This document shows, one piece after another, positions 1 through 9,396 of a stretch of 64,000 nucleotides of DNA. Made by a program: the position numbers and the translations under genes. Each line of letters opens with the position of its first letter. The first letter of the stretch is position 1. Origin of the DNA: Nocardiopsis dassonvillei subsp. dassonvillei DSM 43111 (GTDB taxonomy: Bacteria; Actinomycetota; Actinomycetes; Streptosporangiales; Streptosporangiaceae). The notes beneath the pieces are model-generated. The model was not told the origin of the DNA and made no database searches. It saw only the letters and a list, made by a program, of their open reading frames with translations. Where the stretch lies: contig NC_014211.1 in NCBI RefSeq assembly GCF_000092985.1, forward strand, positions 372,001 to 436,000. Reading direction: 5' to 3'.

Positions 1-1065
1 GAGGTCCTCGTCCACCACCCCTACGAGTCCTTCGCCACCACCACCGAGCGCTTCCTGGCCCTGGCCGCCACCGACCCCGAGGTCATGGCGATCAAGCAGA
101 CCCTGTACCGCACCAGCGGCGACTCGCCCATCGTGGAGTCCCTCATCGAGGCCGCCCGCGAGGGCAAGGAGGTCGTGGTCCTGGTCGAGATCAAGGCCCG
201 CTTCGACGAGCAGAACAACATCCAGTGGGCCCGCAAGCTCGAACAGGCGGGCTGCCACGTCGTCTACGGCGTCGTCGGCCTCAAGACCCACTGCAAGCTG
301 TCGATGGTCGTGCGCCGCGACGACGACGGGCTGCTGCGCCGCTACTGCCACGTGGGCACCGGCAACTACAACCCGAGCACCGCCCGCATGTACGAGGACC
401 TCGGCCTGTTCAGCGCCGACCCCGAGGTGGGCGAGGACGTCAGCGACCTGTTCAACAGCCTCACCGGCTTCTCCCGCAAGAAGCACTACCAGCGCCTGCT
501 CGTGGCGCCCGGCGCCCTGCGCGAGAGCCTGCTCGAACAGATCGCCGTCGAGATCGACAACAGCCTCAGGGGCGAGCCCGCCCGCATCCGGATCAAGGTC
601 AACTCCCTGGTCGACCTGGAGATCATCGACGCCCTGTACCGGGCCTCCCAGGCCGGGGTGAGCGTCGACCTGTGGGTGCGCGGCAGCTGCGTCCTGCGCG
701 CCGGGGTGCCCGGACTGTCCGACAACATCCGGGTGCGCAGCATCCTGGGCCGCTTCCTGGAGCACTCCCGCATCTTCGTCTTCGCCAACGGCTGGCGGCC
801 CCAGGTGTGGATCGGCAGCGCCGACCTGATGCCCCGCAACCTCGACCGCCGGGTCGAGGCCCTGGTACGCGTGGCCGACACCGAGCAGTGCCGCAGGCTG
901 GTGCGCCTCATGGACCTGGCGATGGACGACGGCACCTCGTCCTGGCGGCTCGAACCCGACGGGACGTGGACCCGGTTCACCCGCGACGACGACGGGCGAC
1001 CGCTCACCGACCTCCAGGACAGCCTGCGCGGCGACCGCCACCTGCGCGTGGTGGAGGGCGGGTGA
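1..1065 (+). CDS. ppk: Polyphosphate kinase PPK1, 3' part (5' end outside window)
   Basis: The reading frame is open from base 1, so only the last 354 residues are present. Polyphosphate kinase 1 reversibly transfers the terminal phosphate of ATP to polyphosphate. The visible part holds the two phospholipase-D-like catalytic domains. The first carries the THCK histidine motif followed by YCHVGTGNYNP, and the second carries EHSRIFVFANG followed by IGSADLMPRNLDRRVE. These match the two conserved histidine regions of PPK1. The stop codon overlaps the GTG of the Nudix gene downstream, so the two are probably cotranscribed and translationally coupled. The family assignment is secure from the motifs; the start cannot be judged here. 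Confidence 0.95.
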   Translation, partial: EVLVHHPYESFATTTERFLALAATDPEVMAIKQTLYRTSGDSPIVESLIEAAREGKEVVVLVEIKARFDEQNNIQWARKLEQAGCHVVYGVVGLKTHCKLSMVVRRDDDGLLRRYCHVGTGNYNPSTARMYEDLGLFSADPEVGEDVSDLFNSLTGFSRKKHYQRLLVAPGALRESLLEQIAVEIDNSLRGEPARIRIKVNSLVDLEIIDALYRASQAGVSVDLWVRGSCVLRAGVPGLSDNIRVRSILGRFLEHSRIFVFANGWRPQVWIGSADLMPRNLDRRVEALVRVADTEQCRRLVRLMDLAMDDGTSSWRLEPDGTWTRFTRDDDGRPLTDLQDSLRGDRHLRVVEGG

Positions 1066-2063
1066 GCACCGTACAGAACGGGGGAGACGTGGAGGGATCG
1101 GTCGAGGGAGCCCACGGGGCCGGGCCCCTGCGCGAGACGGCGGTCGGCGGCTACCTCGAACCGATCCGCGCGGCGGGCGCCCTGCTGTGGCGCGAGGGCC
1201 CGGGCGGCACCGAGATCGTCCTGGTCCGCAGGCCCGACCGGGCCGACTGGTCCCTGCCCAAGGGCAAGCTCAAGAGCCGCGAGCACCCCGTGACCGGCGC
1301 GGTCCGCGAGGTGGTCGAGGAGACCGGCCTGATCCCCGTGCTGGGCCGCAGGCTCCCCCCGCAGCGCTACCTCAAGGACGGCTGGCCCAAGCAGGTGGAG
1401 TGGTGGGCGGCCACCACCGCCGACCCGGCCGCGGGGATCGACTACCCGCCCAACGAGGAGGTGGACCTGGTCGAGTGGGTGCCGGTGGAGGAGGCCCGCG
1501 ACCGCCTCACCTACGACCACGACGTGCGGGTGGTCGACAACTTCCTGGCCGGGCCCGCGACCACCTTCCCCGTCATCCTGCTGCGGCACCTGTCGGCGGG
1601 GGACAAGGGCGCCTGGACCGACGACGACCTCCTGCGGCCCCTGGACGGGACCGGGCGCGCCGACGCCCTGGCCCTGCCCCGGGTGCTGGGCGCCTACGGG
1701 CGGCCCCGCGTGGTGACGTCGGCGGCGGCGCGGTGCACCGAGTCGCTGCTGCCCTACACGGTGGAGTACGACGTGCCCACGCGCACCGAGCGGGCGTTCA
1801 CGATCCGCTCGTCCTCCAACGGCTCCCCGTACGGCGTGGAGGAGGCCCGCGAGGCGTTCGCGCGCGTCCTGGCCGAGGGGAGGCCGACCGTCGTGTGCAC
1901 GCACGGAGAACTCGTCCCGCAGCTCATGGCCGAGGCGCTCACACGGCTGGGCGCGCCCTTCTCCCAGCAGCTGGGGCTGCGCAAGGGCTCCTTCTGGGTG
2001 GTGCACGTCACTGCGGAGGGCGGAGGGCTCGCGGCGGTGGAGCGGCACGCCGTCCGGGCCTGA
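1062..2063 (+). CDS. Nudix hydrolase with C-terminal histidine-phosphatase domain (MutT1-like)
   Basis: This 333-residue protein starts at a GTG that overlaps the ppk stop in a GTGA arrangement. Residues ~35-170 form a Nudix domain: the GX5EX7REUXEEXGU box is seen as GKLKSREHPVTGAVREVVEE followed by TGL. Residues ~175-330 resemble a histidine phosphatase fold (LLRHLSAGDKGAW, later VVCTHGELVPQL). This two-domain layout is that of mycobacterial MutT1, which sanitises 8-oxo-dGTP or hydrolyses diadenosine polyphosphates. The usual RHG motif reads RHL here, so phosphatase activity is less certain than Nudix activity. Pairing with ppk suggests a link to nucleotide and polyphosphate metabolism, which is inference. 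Confidence 0.88.
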   Translation: MSTVQNGGDVEGSVEGAHGAGPLRETAVGGYLEPIRAAGALLWREGPGGTEIVLVRRPDRADWSLPKGKLKSREHPVTGAVREVVEETGLIPVLGRRLPPQRYLKDGWPKQVEWWAATTADPAAGIDYPPNEEVDLVEWVPVEEARDRLTYDHDVRVVDNFLAGPATTFPVILLRHLSAGDKGAWTDDDLLRPLDGTGRADALALPRVLGAYGRPRVVTSAAARCTESLLPYTVEYDVPTRTERAFTIRSSSNGSPYGVEEAREAFARVLAEGRPTVVCTHGELVPQLMAEALTRLGAPFSQQLGLRKGSFWVVHVTAEGGGLAAVERHAVRA

Positions 2064-2120
2064 ACCCTGATCCGGCGGGGTGGCCGGGGCCGGTCCGCGC
2101 GGCGCTGCCATGATGCGGTC

Positions 2121-2564
2121 ATGGCCAAACACAGGGTTGCGCGGAGCGTCGTGGTCGACGCTCCCGCCAAGCGGATCTTCGACATCATCGCGGCGCCGGA
2201 ACGGCACGCCGAGTTCGACGGCTCCGACACCGTCCTCTCCAGCCTCTTCGGGCCGGAGCGGCTGGAGAGGGGCAGCGAGTTCGGCATGGACATGAGGATG
2301 TTCGGCGTCGGCTACCGGATCACCAACCGGGTGGTGGAGTACGAGGAGGACCGCCTCATCGCCTGGCGGCACTTCGGTCCGCACCGCTGGCGCTACGAGC
2401 TGGAGGAACTGGCGGAGGGGGGCACCCGCGTCACGGAGACCTTCGACTACTCCAGGGGCCTGCCGGCCTTCTACGTCCTCATGGGGATGCCCGCGAGGAA
2501 CGCGCGGAGCATCGAGCAGACGCTGGTGCGCCTCAAGGCCGCGGCGGAGTCGCGGGAGGACTGA
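2121..2564 (+). CDS. SRPBCC (START-like) family protein
   Basis: A 147-residue protein of the polyketide cyclase/dehydrase-like SRPBCC fold. It opens with VARSVVVDAPAKRIFDIIA, the typical first strand and helix of these hydrophobic-pocket proteins. RVTETFDYSRG and a C-terminal amphipathic helix (NARSIEQTLVRLKAAAE) close the pocket. Such proteins bind lipids or aromatic molecules, and the ligand cannot be told from sequence. No good Shine-Dalgarno precedes the ATG; a CATGAT hexamer ends 6 bases upstream, so the message may be leaderless. The gene stands alone between the ppk pair and a bidirectional terminator. Confidence 0.8.
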   Translation: MAKHRVARSVVVDAPAKRIFDIIAAPERHAEFDGSDTVLSSLFGPERLERGSEFGMDMRMFGVGYRITNRVVEYEEDRLIAWRHFGPHRWRYELEELAEGGTRVTETFDYSRGLPAFYVLMGMPARNARSIEQTLVRLKAAAESRED

Positions 2565-2596
2565 GCGGCTGTCCGGCCGGACGCCGACACGACAGA

Positions 2597-2628
2597 CGCC
2601 GCCCGCGGATCGGGGGCCGCGGGCGGCG
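2597..2628. terminator. Bidirectional hairpin terminator
   Basis: A perfect 12-bp stem (CGCCGCCCGCGG at 2597-2608 pairs with 2617-2628) encloses an 8-base loop. It lies between the convergent ends of the SRPBCC gene and the His-rich gene. There is no U tract, as is common for actinobacterial terminators. Confidence 0.65.
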
Positions 2629-2720
2629 CTGCGATGAGGAGAGCGGGTCCGCCGCGTCGGCGCCGCGCGCCCCCTCCTGCGCGGGCGCGCCGTGCTCAGC
2701 CGGACGCGCGGACCCGGCGA

Positions 2721-3263
<543 letters not shown>

Positions 3264-3291
3264 AATAATCCTTGCTTTGAGTAGCCAGAAA

Positions 3292-3336
3292 ATCACTGAC
3301 AGTGATGAATGTAAGCTGGCGACCCTCGTTTGGCCA
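3292..3336 (-). promoter_or_regulatory. Promoter and palindromic operator of the His-rich gene
   Basis: On the minus strand a -10 box TACATT (3313-3308) lies 17 bases from a -35-like TGGCCA (3336-3331). Directly downstream, where transcription should start, is a perfect 15-bp palindrome, ATCACTG-A-CAGTGAT (3292-3306 on the plus strand). That placement fits a repressor operator. The regulator is not identifiable from the window. Confidence 0.55.
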
Positions 3337-3518
3337 GTTCATCGGCGCAAGGAAGTCACATTGTTCTCGGGGAGCGTTCGCATTCCGCGACAGAACACGG
3401 AACTTCCCCACATGCCCTAAAGTTCGGCAAGGGCCCCTGTTCCACGCGTCTCCCGGCAACCGCGGCGCGCACCGGTGGGCCCGTGCACGATCGGGTCGAA
3501 CCAGAGTCGGGGGCACAC

Positions 3519-4226
3519 GTGGGAACAACCTTGGGCGACGTCTGGCGGGAAGTGCTGTCGGTCCAGCCCGAACCGGAGCGGTGGATCATCGTCACCGCGG
3601 CGGTGCTGGCCCTGGCGGCCGTGCTGCTCGGACCGCCCTGGCGGATCGGGCGCAACGTCGTCACCATCGCCCACGAGGGCGGGCACGCCCTGGTCGCCCT
3701 GCTCAGCGGCCGCCAGCTCACCGGGATCCGCCTGCACTCGGACACCTCCGGGGTCACCGTGTCCCGGGGCAAACCGACCGGCGTCGGCATGGTCCTGACC
3801 GTCTTCGCGGGCTACGTCGCCTCGTCGGTCATCGGCCTGCTCGGCATCCTCATGCTCATGTCGGACCGCGTCACCGCCCTGCTGTGGCTGAGCATCGTGG
3901 TGCTCGCCGCCATGCTCCTGATGATCCGCAACGTCTACGGCGTGGTGTCGATCGTGGTGACCGGCGCGGTGGTGTTCGGGATCAGCTGGTTCACCCCGCC
4001 GGAGGTGCAGGCGGCCTTCGCCTACCTGTTCATCTGGTTCCTGCTCTTCGCGGGCGTGCGGCCGGTGATCGAACTCCAGGCCCAGCGCAGGCGCAACCCC
4101 TCACCGCACTCCGACGCCGACCAGCTGGCCCGTCTCACCGGCGTGCCGGGAACCCTGTGGGTCGTGGTCTTCTTCCTGGTCAACGCGGCCGTGACCGGCC
4201 TCGGTGTCTGGCTGCTGCTCTTCTAG
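3519..4226 (+). CDS. M50-like membrane metallopeptidase
   Basis: A 235-residue integral membrane protein. After a first hydrophobic segment (WIIVTAAVLALAAVLLG) comes HEGGH at residues 52-56, the HExxH-type zinc motif of the Peptidase_M50B-like family. About five more hydrophobic segments follow. Family members are putative intramembrane site-2-type proteases. The actinobacterial M50B-like group is poorly characterised and the substrate is unknown. I chose the GTG after a GGGGG run; an in-frame GTG at 3483 would add 12 residues. The gene converges on a STAS gene across a strong terminator. Confidence 0.8.
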   Translation: MGTTLGDVWREVLSVQPEPERWIIVTAAVLALAAVLLGPPWRIGRNVVTIAHEGGHALVALLSGRQLTGIRLHSDTSGVTVSRGKPTGVGMVLTVFAGYVASSVIGLLGILMLMSDRVTALLWLSIVVLAAMLLMIRNVYGVVSIVVTGAVVFGISWFTPPEVQAAFAYLFIWFLLFAGVRPVIELQAQRRRNPSPHSDADQLARLTGVPGTLWVVVFFLVNAAVTGLGVWLLLF

Positions 4227-4285
4227 GCCGGTCCGCGCGGGCAAGCGGTCCGCCGACCGCAGGCGCGGCGGCCCCGGACACGACG

Positions 4286-4316
4286 GAGGGGCGCGACCGC
4301 TGTGGTCGCGCCCCTC
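4286..4316. terminator. Bidirectional hairpin terminator
   Basis: A perfect 13-bp stem (4286-4298 with 4304-4316) and 5-base loop lies between the convergent M50-like and STAS genes. Confidence 0.75.
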
Positions 4317-4389
4317 GCGTGCGTGCTGTGGCCGTGTCCGCTGGCGACGTGTGTCCGGGAGGCTGCCCCGGGGGTGAGCGGCACGGGCG

Positions 4390-4740
4390 CTAGGCGCGCG
4401 GCGCCGTGAGCGCCTCCGAAACCGTCGTGAAGACGGGGATGCGCGTGTCGAGCGAGGTCACCCGCAGGGTCTGGAGCACCCGGTGGATGGGTGAGGCGAT
4501 GGCCAGGACCGCCTTCTGCTCCTTGGCCGCCTTGTGCGCGCGGATCAGGACGCGCAGACCGCTGGAGTCGATGAACCGCAGGTCGGCGCAGTCCAGGACC
4601 ACACGGCCGAAGGGCTGCGTGGTCAGAGCCTCGGTCACCGCCTCCTGGAAGCGGTGCTCGGTGGCCATGTCGATCTCCCCGTCCAACGCCAGGACCCGTC
4701 CGGCGTCGTGCAGGGTGGAGGAGATGTTCAGGTCGGGCAT
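4390..4740 (-). CDS. STAS-domain anti-sigma factor antagonist
   Basis: A 116-residue STAS protein. LALDGEIDMATEHRFQEA opens the fold, and LRFIDSSGLRVLIRAHK carries the conserved serine that is phosphorylated in SpoIIAA/RsbV-type antagonists. Such proteins bind RsbW-like kinases and release a sigma factor. I chose the ATG preceded by GGAG at 5 bases, which gives a standard-length domain. An in-frame ATG at 4863, preceded by AGGAA, would add 41 polar residues, so an extended form is possible. No kinase or sigma partner is adjacent; an RsbW-like gene and a second STAS gene lie at 59826 and 60550. Confidence 0.85.
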   Translation of the reverse strand: MPDLNISSTLHDAGRVLALDGEIDMATEHRFQEAVTEALTTQPFGRVVLDCADLRFIDSSGLRVLIRAHKAAKEQKAVLAIASPIHRVLQTLRVTSLDTRIPVFTTVSEALTAPRA

Positions 4741-4866
4741 GGCGACTCCGGCGTATTCGGGCCTCGCCTGACGGATCGGCGCGGTGGGCCGCACGCGGCT
4801 CCACGAGCGCGTGCCGACCGGGACGTTGGTCGTGTTACCGCGGTGGCCAAGCTGATGGTTCATCAA

Positions 4867-5326
4867 GTTCCTTGCGTGATGCCCCCGGTGCGGGGGTGAA
4901 ACGCCCTTCTCGCCTGGGTCTGCTGGACGGGTCCGCGTGAAACGCAGTCACCGGGCAAACGTACGGACCAGGGCCGGAAGTTCCTGCGTGCCCGTGCCCT
5001 TGCGATGGAGGCGGCGAGGACGGACGGTGCGCCGGTGGGCGCCGAGCCGCTGCCTCGGGCCACTCCCGCCCTCGGCAACTGTGCAAACCAGCCCGCGGGG
5101 GCGGGCATTCCCCGCCGGTGCGGCGGGGGTGGCCGTCGGACGGCGGTGCCTGGCCTCTTCCGAACGGTCGGTCGGACCGGCTCTGCGCCCGGCGAAGCGC
5201 CGGGTGTCTCCCATGAGAGGCCGTCCAGCCACGGACTTTACCACAGCGCCGTGGCCGATTCGTGACGTGAGCGACGCAAGGCCGTGCTCGCGTCCTTTGC
5301 TCCCCGTGTGCTTTATGAGGTATGCA
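4867..5326. other. Non-coding stretch
   Basis: I see no convincing gene here. A 7-bp inverted repeat (GCCACGG 5228-5234, CCGTGGC 5249-5255) could end transcription of the membrane-protein gene that finishes at 5327. No other element is clear. Confidence 0.4.
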
Positions 5327-7678
5327 TCACATGCACTGGGCGTTCTCGACGGGTTCGGGGTCCGGTGTCCGGTCCTCGTCCCTCTGCTGGAGGGCCCACA
5401 CGCACGCCGACAGTGTGAGCGGCACCACCACCGTCAGCGCGATAGCCGGGATCGCCACCCCCGAGTCGTTGACCGCGAAGCCCACCAGCGCGGTCACCAG
5501 GGAGCCGGTCAGTCCGGCCCGCAGCGTCGGCGCGTACTCGTAGGCCACCTGGAGCGCGCCGATCCGCCAGTGGGTCGGCCGGTGCAGCATCACGAACAGG
5601 AACACCAGCGCGCACGCCGCCAGCAGGGTCAGCTGCCAGTTGCCCAGGGTCCCCAGCATCGCGCTCAGCTTGCGGGCCACCACCGCACCCGCCTCCCCGC
5701 TGACCACCTGGGCCGCGAACGCCCCGAGGTGACTGCGGTCCCCCGGCGGGCGCAGGTAGTCCAGCCACGAGATCAGCGAGATCGCCGCCACCGTCACCAG
5801 GGCCACCACGGCCAGACGCACCGCCGTCACGCGCACCCCGGCGATCATCATCGTCGTCACCGCCAGGCCGGGGATCAGCGCGATCACCCCGCCGAAGTCG
5901 GTGCCCAGGCCCGGCCAGCCCACGATCAGCACGGTCGCCGCCCCGACGACCAGGGTCACCGCCACGGCGGAGCGCCGCCAGCCCCGCGAGACCAGTTCGT
6001 GGGAGATCCCCGCCACCGTCATCAGCATGCCGGTCGCGAACGTCGCGAACGCGATGTTGCCGACCCCGTAGAACCGGCCCGCCACGATCGGCGAGTACCC
6101 CGTGGGCGAGTTCATCTGGAGGTAGGCGCCGAAGCACAGGTCCAGGAAGAGCACCGCGGTGGTCGCGCCCGCGACCACCGTCATCGGGCCCAGGGCGGTG
6201 CGCCGCCACGGTCCCGCCATGGCCAGCGCCACCACCAGGGCGTCCGCGGCCAGGACGCACACCAGCAGCGACAACAGCGGAGAGGACGAGGCCCACCACG
6301 GGATGAGGTTGGCCAGGTAGCTGGCCACGGGGAAGGCCGCCCCGGCCAGCGCCACCGCCCGCGTCAGCGTCAGCACGCGCGCGCGTTTGCCGCGCTGCCG
6401 GTTGGAGTAGCGGTGCAGCGCGTAGGCCGCCGCCGCGTAGACGAGCAGCTGGAAGGCGACCAGGCCGCTGAAGAAGCCCGGGATGGCGGCGCCCACCACC
6501 ACCGCGGCGGTGTTGAACTCCACCAGCCGCCCGACGGCCTCGTCCGTCGCCGGCGGCCGGTCGGCCAGGTGCCAGGCCCGGCCGCTGGTCGGCTCGGTGG
6601 CCCGCATCCCCAGGGCGGTCAGGATGGTCGGCGTGGTGTCGGTGAGCACCACCAGCCCGGCCCGGCGGGTCGAGTCCGAGGCCAGGAAGGCCCCCTCCCC
6701 GGTGAACCCGGCCTCCGCGACCTCCCCGGACACGGCCACCGTGAGCTGGGAGGGCCCGGTGTCCATGGAGACGCCGACCACCATCAGCGACGAGCCGGTC
6801 GGCAGCACGCGCTCCAGCGTCCGCAGCCGCTCGTCCATGTCGGCCAGCGCCTTGTCGCGCTCCCATTCGGGGACGTCCTCGGGGTCGGGCTCGGGCGGGC
6901 CCTCGGCCTCCCCGTCCGCATCCTCGTCCTCGTCGGCGGCCTCGCCCACCGGCTCCTGCGCGGCCTCCCGGGCCTCCTCGTCGGTGATCGGCGGGTCCGG
7001 GTAGTCGGGGTAGAGGCGGGTGAGCCCGGCCAGTTCGACCGCCGCGAGGGAGACCCCCTCCAGACGGTCGGTGGTCAGTTCGCGCACGTCGTCGACGTAG
7101 TGGTCCACCCGTCCGGAGGCGTCGGCCACGCCCAGGGCGGCGCCGGGGCCCACGGCGAGCGTGGTCCCGCCCTCCTCGCGCACGGTCTGCCCGAGCAGGC
7201 CCACGGGGGCCTGGAAGGCGGTCCGCGCGTTCTGGCTGACGTAGGCGTCGAAACCCGGGACGACCGCGCCCGAGCCGGTGCGCTCGGGCTCCGGGGCGGC
7301 CTCGCACACCGTGAAGCGCTCCCGGATGGACAGGGCGCGCTGTCCGGCCGACACCGACAGCCAGCCGTCGGTCGGGCAGGTGCGCGAGGTGGCCGTGCGG
7401 ATCGACACGTTGCCGATCGAACCCTCCTCGGCCATCCCCCACAGGGTCGGCGTGGTCTCGGGGTTCACGTCCTGCCACAGCAGCCCCGGCACCCCCACGA
7501 GCACCACGGGCCCCTCACGCTGCCCGGCCGACCCCTCGGGCCCGGACAGGGCGTCGGTCTCGGCGGGAGCCGAGGCGGACGCGGCGGGCGCTGCGCACAG
7601 CAGTACCGCCGCGGACAGCAGCAGGGCACCCAGACGCGTTCCCCAGTGCGCCCCCGATGTGACGAGCCGTCGTGGCAT
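5327..7678 (-). CDS. Large integral membrane protein with alkaline-phosphatase-like extracellular domain
   Basis: This 783-residue protein has a signal peptide (LGALLLSAAVLLCAAPAASA). An extracytoplasmic domain of about 400 residues follows, starting VVLVGVPGLLWQDVNPETTP, which looks like the first strand and metal-binding aspartate region of alkaline-phosphatase-superfamily proteins. LVVLTDTTPTILTALGM is similar to the later part of that fold. The C-terminal half has roughly ten membrane segments. A very acidic insert lies at residues ~230-275 (AADEDEDADGEAEGPPEPDP). Similar proteins are widespread but unnamed in actinobacteria. A role at the envelope is likely; an enzymatic function is only a guess. 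Confidence 0.72.
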   Translation of the reverse strand: MPRRLVTSGAHWGTRLGALLLSAAVLLCAAPAASASAPAETDALSGPEGSAGQREGPVVLVGVPGLLWQDVNPETTPTLWGMAEEGSIGNVSIRTATSRTCPTDGWLSVSAGQRALSIRERFTVCEAAPEPERTGSGAVVPGFDAYVSQNARTAFQAPVGLLGQTVREEGGTTLAVGPGAALGVADASGRVDHYVDDVRELTTDRLEGVSLAAVELAGLTRLYPDYPDPPITDEEAREAAQEPVGEAADEDEDADGEAEGPPEPDPEDVPEWERDKALADMDERLRTLERVLPTGSSLMVVGVSMDTGPSQLTVAVSGEVAEAGFTGEGAFLASDSTRRAGLVVLTDTTPTILTALGMRATEPTSGRAWHLADRPPATDEAVGRLVEFNTAAVVVGAAIPGFFSGLVAFQLLVYAAAAYALHRYSNRQRGKRARVLTLTRAVALAGAAFPVASYLANLIPWWASSSPLLSLLVCVLAADALVVALAMAGPWRRTALGPMTVVAGATTAVLFLDLCFGAYLQMNSPTGYSPIVAGRFYGVGNIAFATFATGMLMTVAGISHELVSRGWRRSAVAVTLVVGAATVLIVGWPGLGTDFGGVIALIPGLAVTTMMIAGVRVTAVRLAVVALVTVAAISLISWLDYLRPPGDRSHLGAFAAQVVSGEAGAVVARKLSAMLGTLGNWQLTLLAACALVFLFVMLHRPTHWRIGALQVAYEYAPTLRAGLTGSLVTALVGFAVNDSGVAIPAIALTVVVPLTLSACVWALQQRDEDRTPDPEPVENAQCM

Positions 7679-7844
7679 GGCGGACCCCCCGTCGCGCGCT
7701 CAGCCGGAACTGGTCGCTCACCCTAGCCATTCTTCGCGCCGCGTAGGGGGATTCACGCGGCCCGGCGCGTGGGGCGGCACGGGCGACGGCGTGCGCGAGA
7801 GGGGTTTCGGCCGGGAACCGGGCCGCGCGCGGACGGGGTTTCGG

Positions 7845-8939
7845 TCAGGGGGTGAGGCCCCACTCCCGGAGGGTCCGCGCGGTGTCGGGCTGCTCGGCGC
7901 CCCGGGTGACCCCGCCCGGGGTGCGGTCGAAGCGCGGGGCCGGGCCCGACAGGATCCGGTCGCCGTCGCGCACGAGTGAGCCGCGGGCGCGCACGTGCGG
8001 GTGGTCGGGGGCCTCCTCCAGGGACAGGACGGGCATCACGCAGGCGTCGGCGCCCTCGAACACCTCGCCCCACGCGTCGCGGGTACGGGTGCGCAGGACC
8101 TCGGCGAACCGCTCCCGCAGCCGGGGCCAGCCCGACCGGTCCCACTGGTCGGGCAGGTCCTCCCCGGCCAGGCCGGTGCCCTCCAGGAACGCGGCGTAGA
8201 ACTGGGGCTCGATGCAGCCGACCGACACGTACCGGCCGTCGGCGCACTCGTAGACGTCGTACCAGGGGGCGCCGGTGTCCAGGTAGTTGGTGCCGCGCTC
8301 GTCGCTCCAGGAACCGCGCGCGCGGTCCTCGTGCAGCATCGACATCAGCAGCGCGCTGCCGTCCACCATCGCGGCGTCCACGACCTGGCCGCGACCGGAG
8401 GACTGGCGCTCGACCAGCGCGCCGAGGACGCCGGTGACCGCGAACATGGTGCCCCCGGCGAAGTCGCCCAGGAGGTTGACCGGGGGGACCGGCGGGCCCC
8501 CCGCGCGCCCGATGGCGTGCAGGGCGCCGTTCACGGAGATGTAGTTCATGTCGTGCCCGGCGGCGCGGGCGAGCGGCCCGTCCTGGCCCCAGCCGGTGAC
8601 CCGCGCGTAGACCAGGCGCGGGTTGGCCTCCAGGCAGACCTCGGGGCCCAGGCCCAGGCGCTCCATGACCCCGGGGCGGAAGCCCTCCAGGAGCACGTCG
8701 GCGCGGGAGGCCAGGTCGCGGGCGAGCGCGAGGCCCTCCTCGGACTTGAGGTCGGCGGGCAGGACGGTGCGCCCCTCGCTCAGGTGGGGTCCGCCCGCTC
8801 CGGAGTTCATCGCGTCGGCGGCCGCGGGGCGGTCGAGGCGGATGACGCTGGCGCCCAGGTCGGCGAGGAGCATCCCGGCCATCGGAGCCGGGCCGATCCC
8901 GGTGAACTCGACGACGCGGATTCCGTTCAGGGGTCCCAT
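7845..8939 (-). CDS. Alpha-methylacyl-CoA racemase (family III CoA-transferase fold)
   Basis: A 364-residue CaiB/BaiF-type protein. The opening GIRVVEFTGIGPAPMAGMLL and the block GHDMNYISVNGALHAIG ... NLLGDFAGG are diagnostic of alpha-methylacyl-CoA racemases. These enzymes interconvert the (R) and (S) forms of 2-methylacyl-CoA esters so that branched lipids can be beta-oxidised. His129 and Asp159 sit 30 residues apart, as do His126 and Asp156 of the mycobacterial enzyme MCR. The ATG at 8939 has GGAG upstream; longer frames add non-homologous residues. It is a stand-alone gene next to the non-coding region upstream of rsmA. Confidence 0.9.
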   Translation of the reverse strand: MGPLNGIRVVEFTGIGPAPMAGMLLADLGASVIRLDRPAAADAMNSGAGGPHLSEGRTVLPADLKSEEGLALARDLASRADVLLEGFRPGVMERLGLGPEVCLEANPRLVYARVTGWGQDGPLARAAGHDMNYISVNGALHAIGRAGGPPVPPVNLLGDFAGGTMFAVTGVLGALVERQSSGRGQVVDAAMVDGSALLMSMLHEDRARGSWSDERGTNYLDTGAPWYDVYECADGRYVSVGCIEPQFYAAFLEGTGLAGEDLPDQWDRSGWPRLRERFAEVLRTRTRDAWGEVFEGADACVMPVLSLEEAPDHPHVRARGSLVRDGDRILSGPAPRFDRTPGGVTRGAEQPDTARTLREWGLTP

Positions 8940-9396
8940 GGGGAGGTCTCCAAGGCGGTAGAGGGGAGCGCGCGCGACCAGAACGGCGCTCGGTTCATTG
9001 TGCAGGCTCCGGTCCCGCCGTGCCACGGCGGCACCCCCGGGGCTGCTCGGGGGGAGAGGGGATCGGAGGGAGGAAAAAGGCGGGCGAAAAGGGAATCCTG
9101 TTTCGAAGACCCGCGATCCACTCCCCTTTTCGGTCAGTTACAAAAGCGCTCGCGCAAGCGGTGTTAATGTGTCGATACTCGCTGGCGGAAGAGCCCTTCA
9201 CGGCTCCGGAAAAAAATTCCGTCACCCCGTCTCCGGTGACAGCGCACCGGAGCGCGCCCGTGCCGGACAGGGCACGGGAAAACCGCACCGACCTTTCCGA
9301 AAAGGACGGAAAAGCCATATCCAGCACCCCGGGGACCGTCACCTCGGGGAAGGACGCCCGCCGCCCTCGCCGGGATCCTCACCGCCACCGCCGGAG
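8940..9396. other. Upstream region of the racemase gene, no intact gene
   Basis: This gap is less GC-rich around 9060-9240 than its surroundings and should hold the racemase promoter. No frame shows sustained coding character. A hydrophobic run near 9355-9390 in another frame (AALAGILTATAG) might be a scrap of a signal segment belonging to the rpfB remnant that follows. Confidence 0.35.

Noticed and set aside
486..2384. 632-residue minus-strand frame across ppk and the Nudix gene
   Set aside because: Composition is that of an antisense shadow in GC-rich DNA, and both plus-strand genes are well supported.
4937..7726. 929-residue plus-strand frame opposite the membrane-protein gene
   Set aside because: It has Arg/Gly/His/Gln-rich shadow composition and no domain. 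The minus-strand gene has a signal peptide and clear helices.
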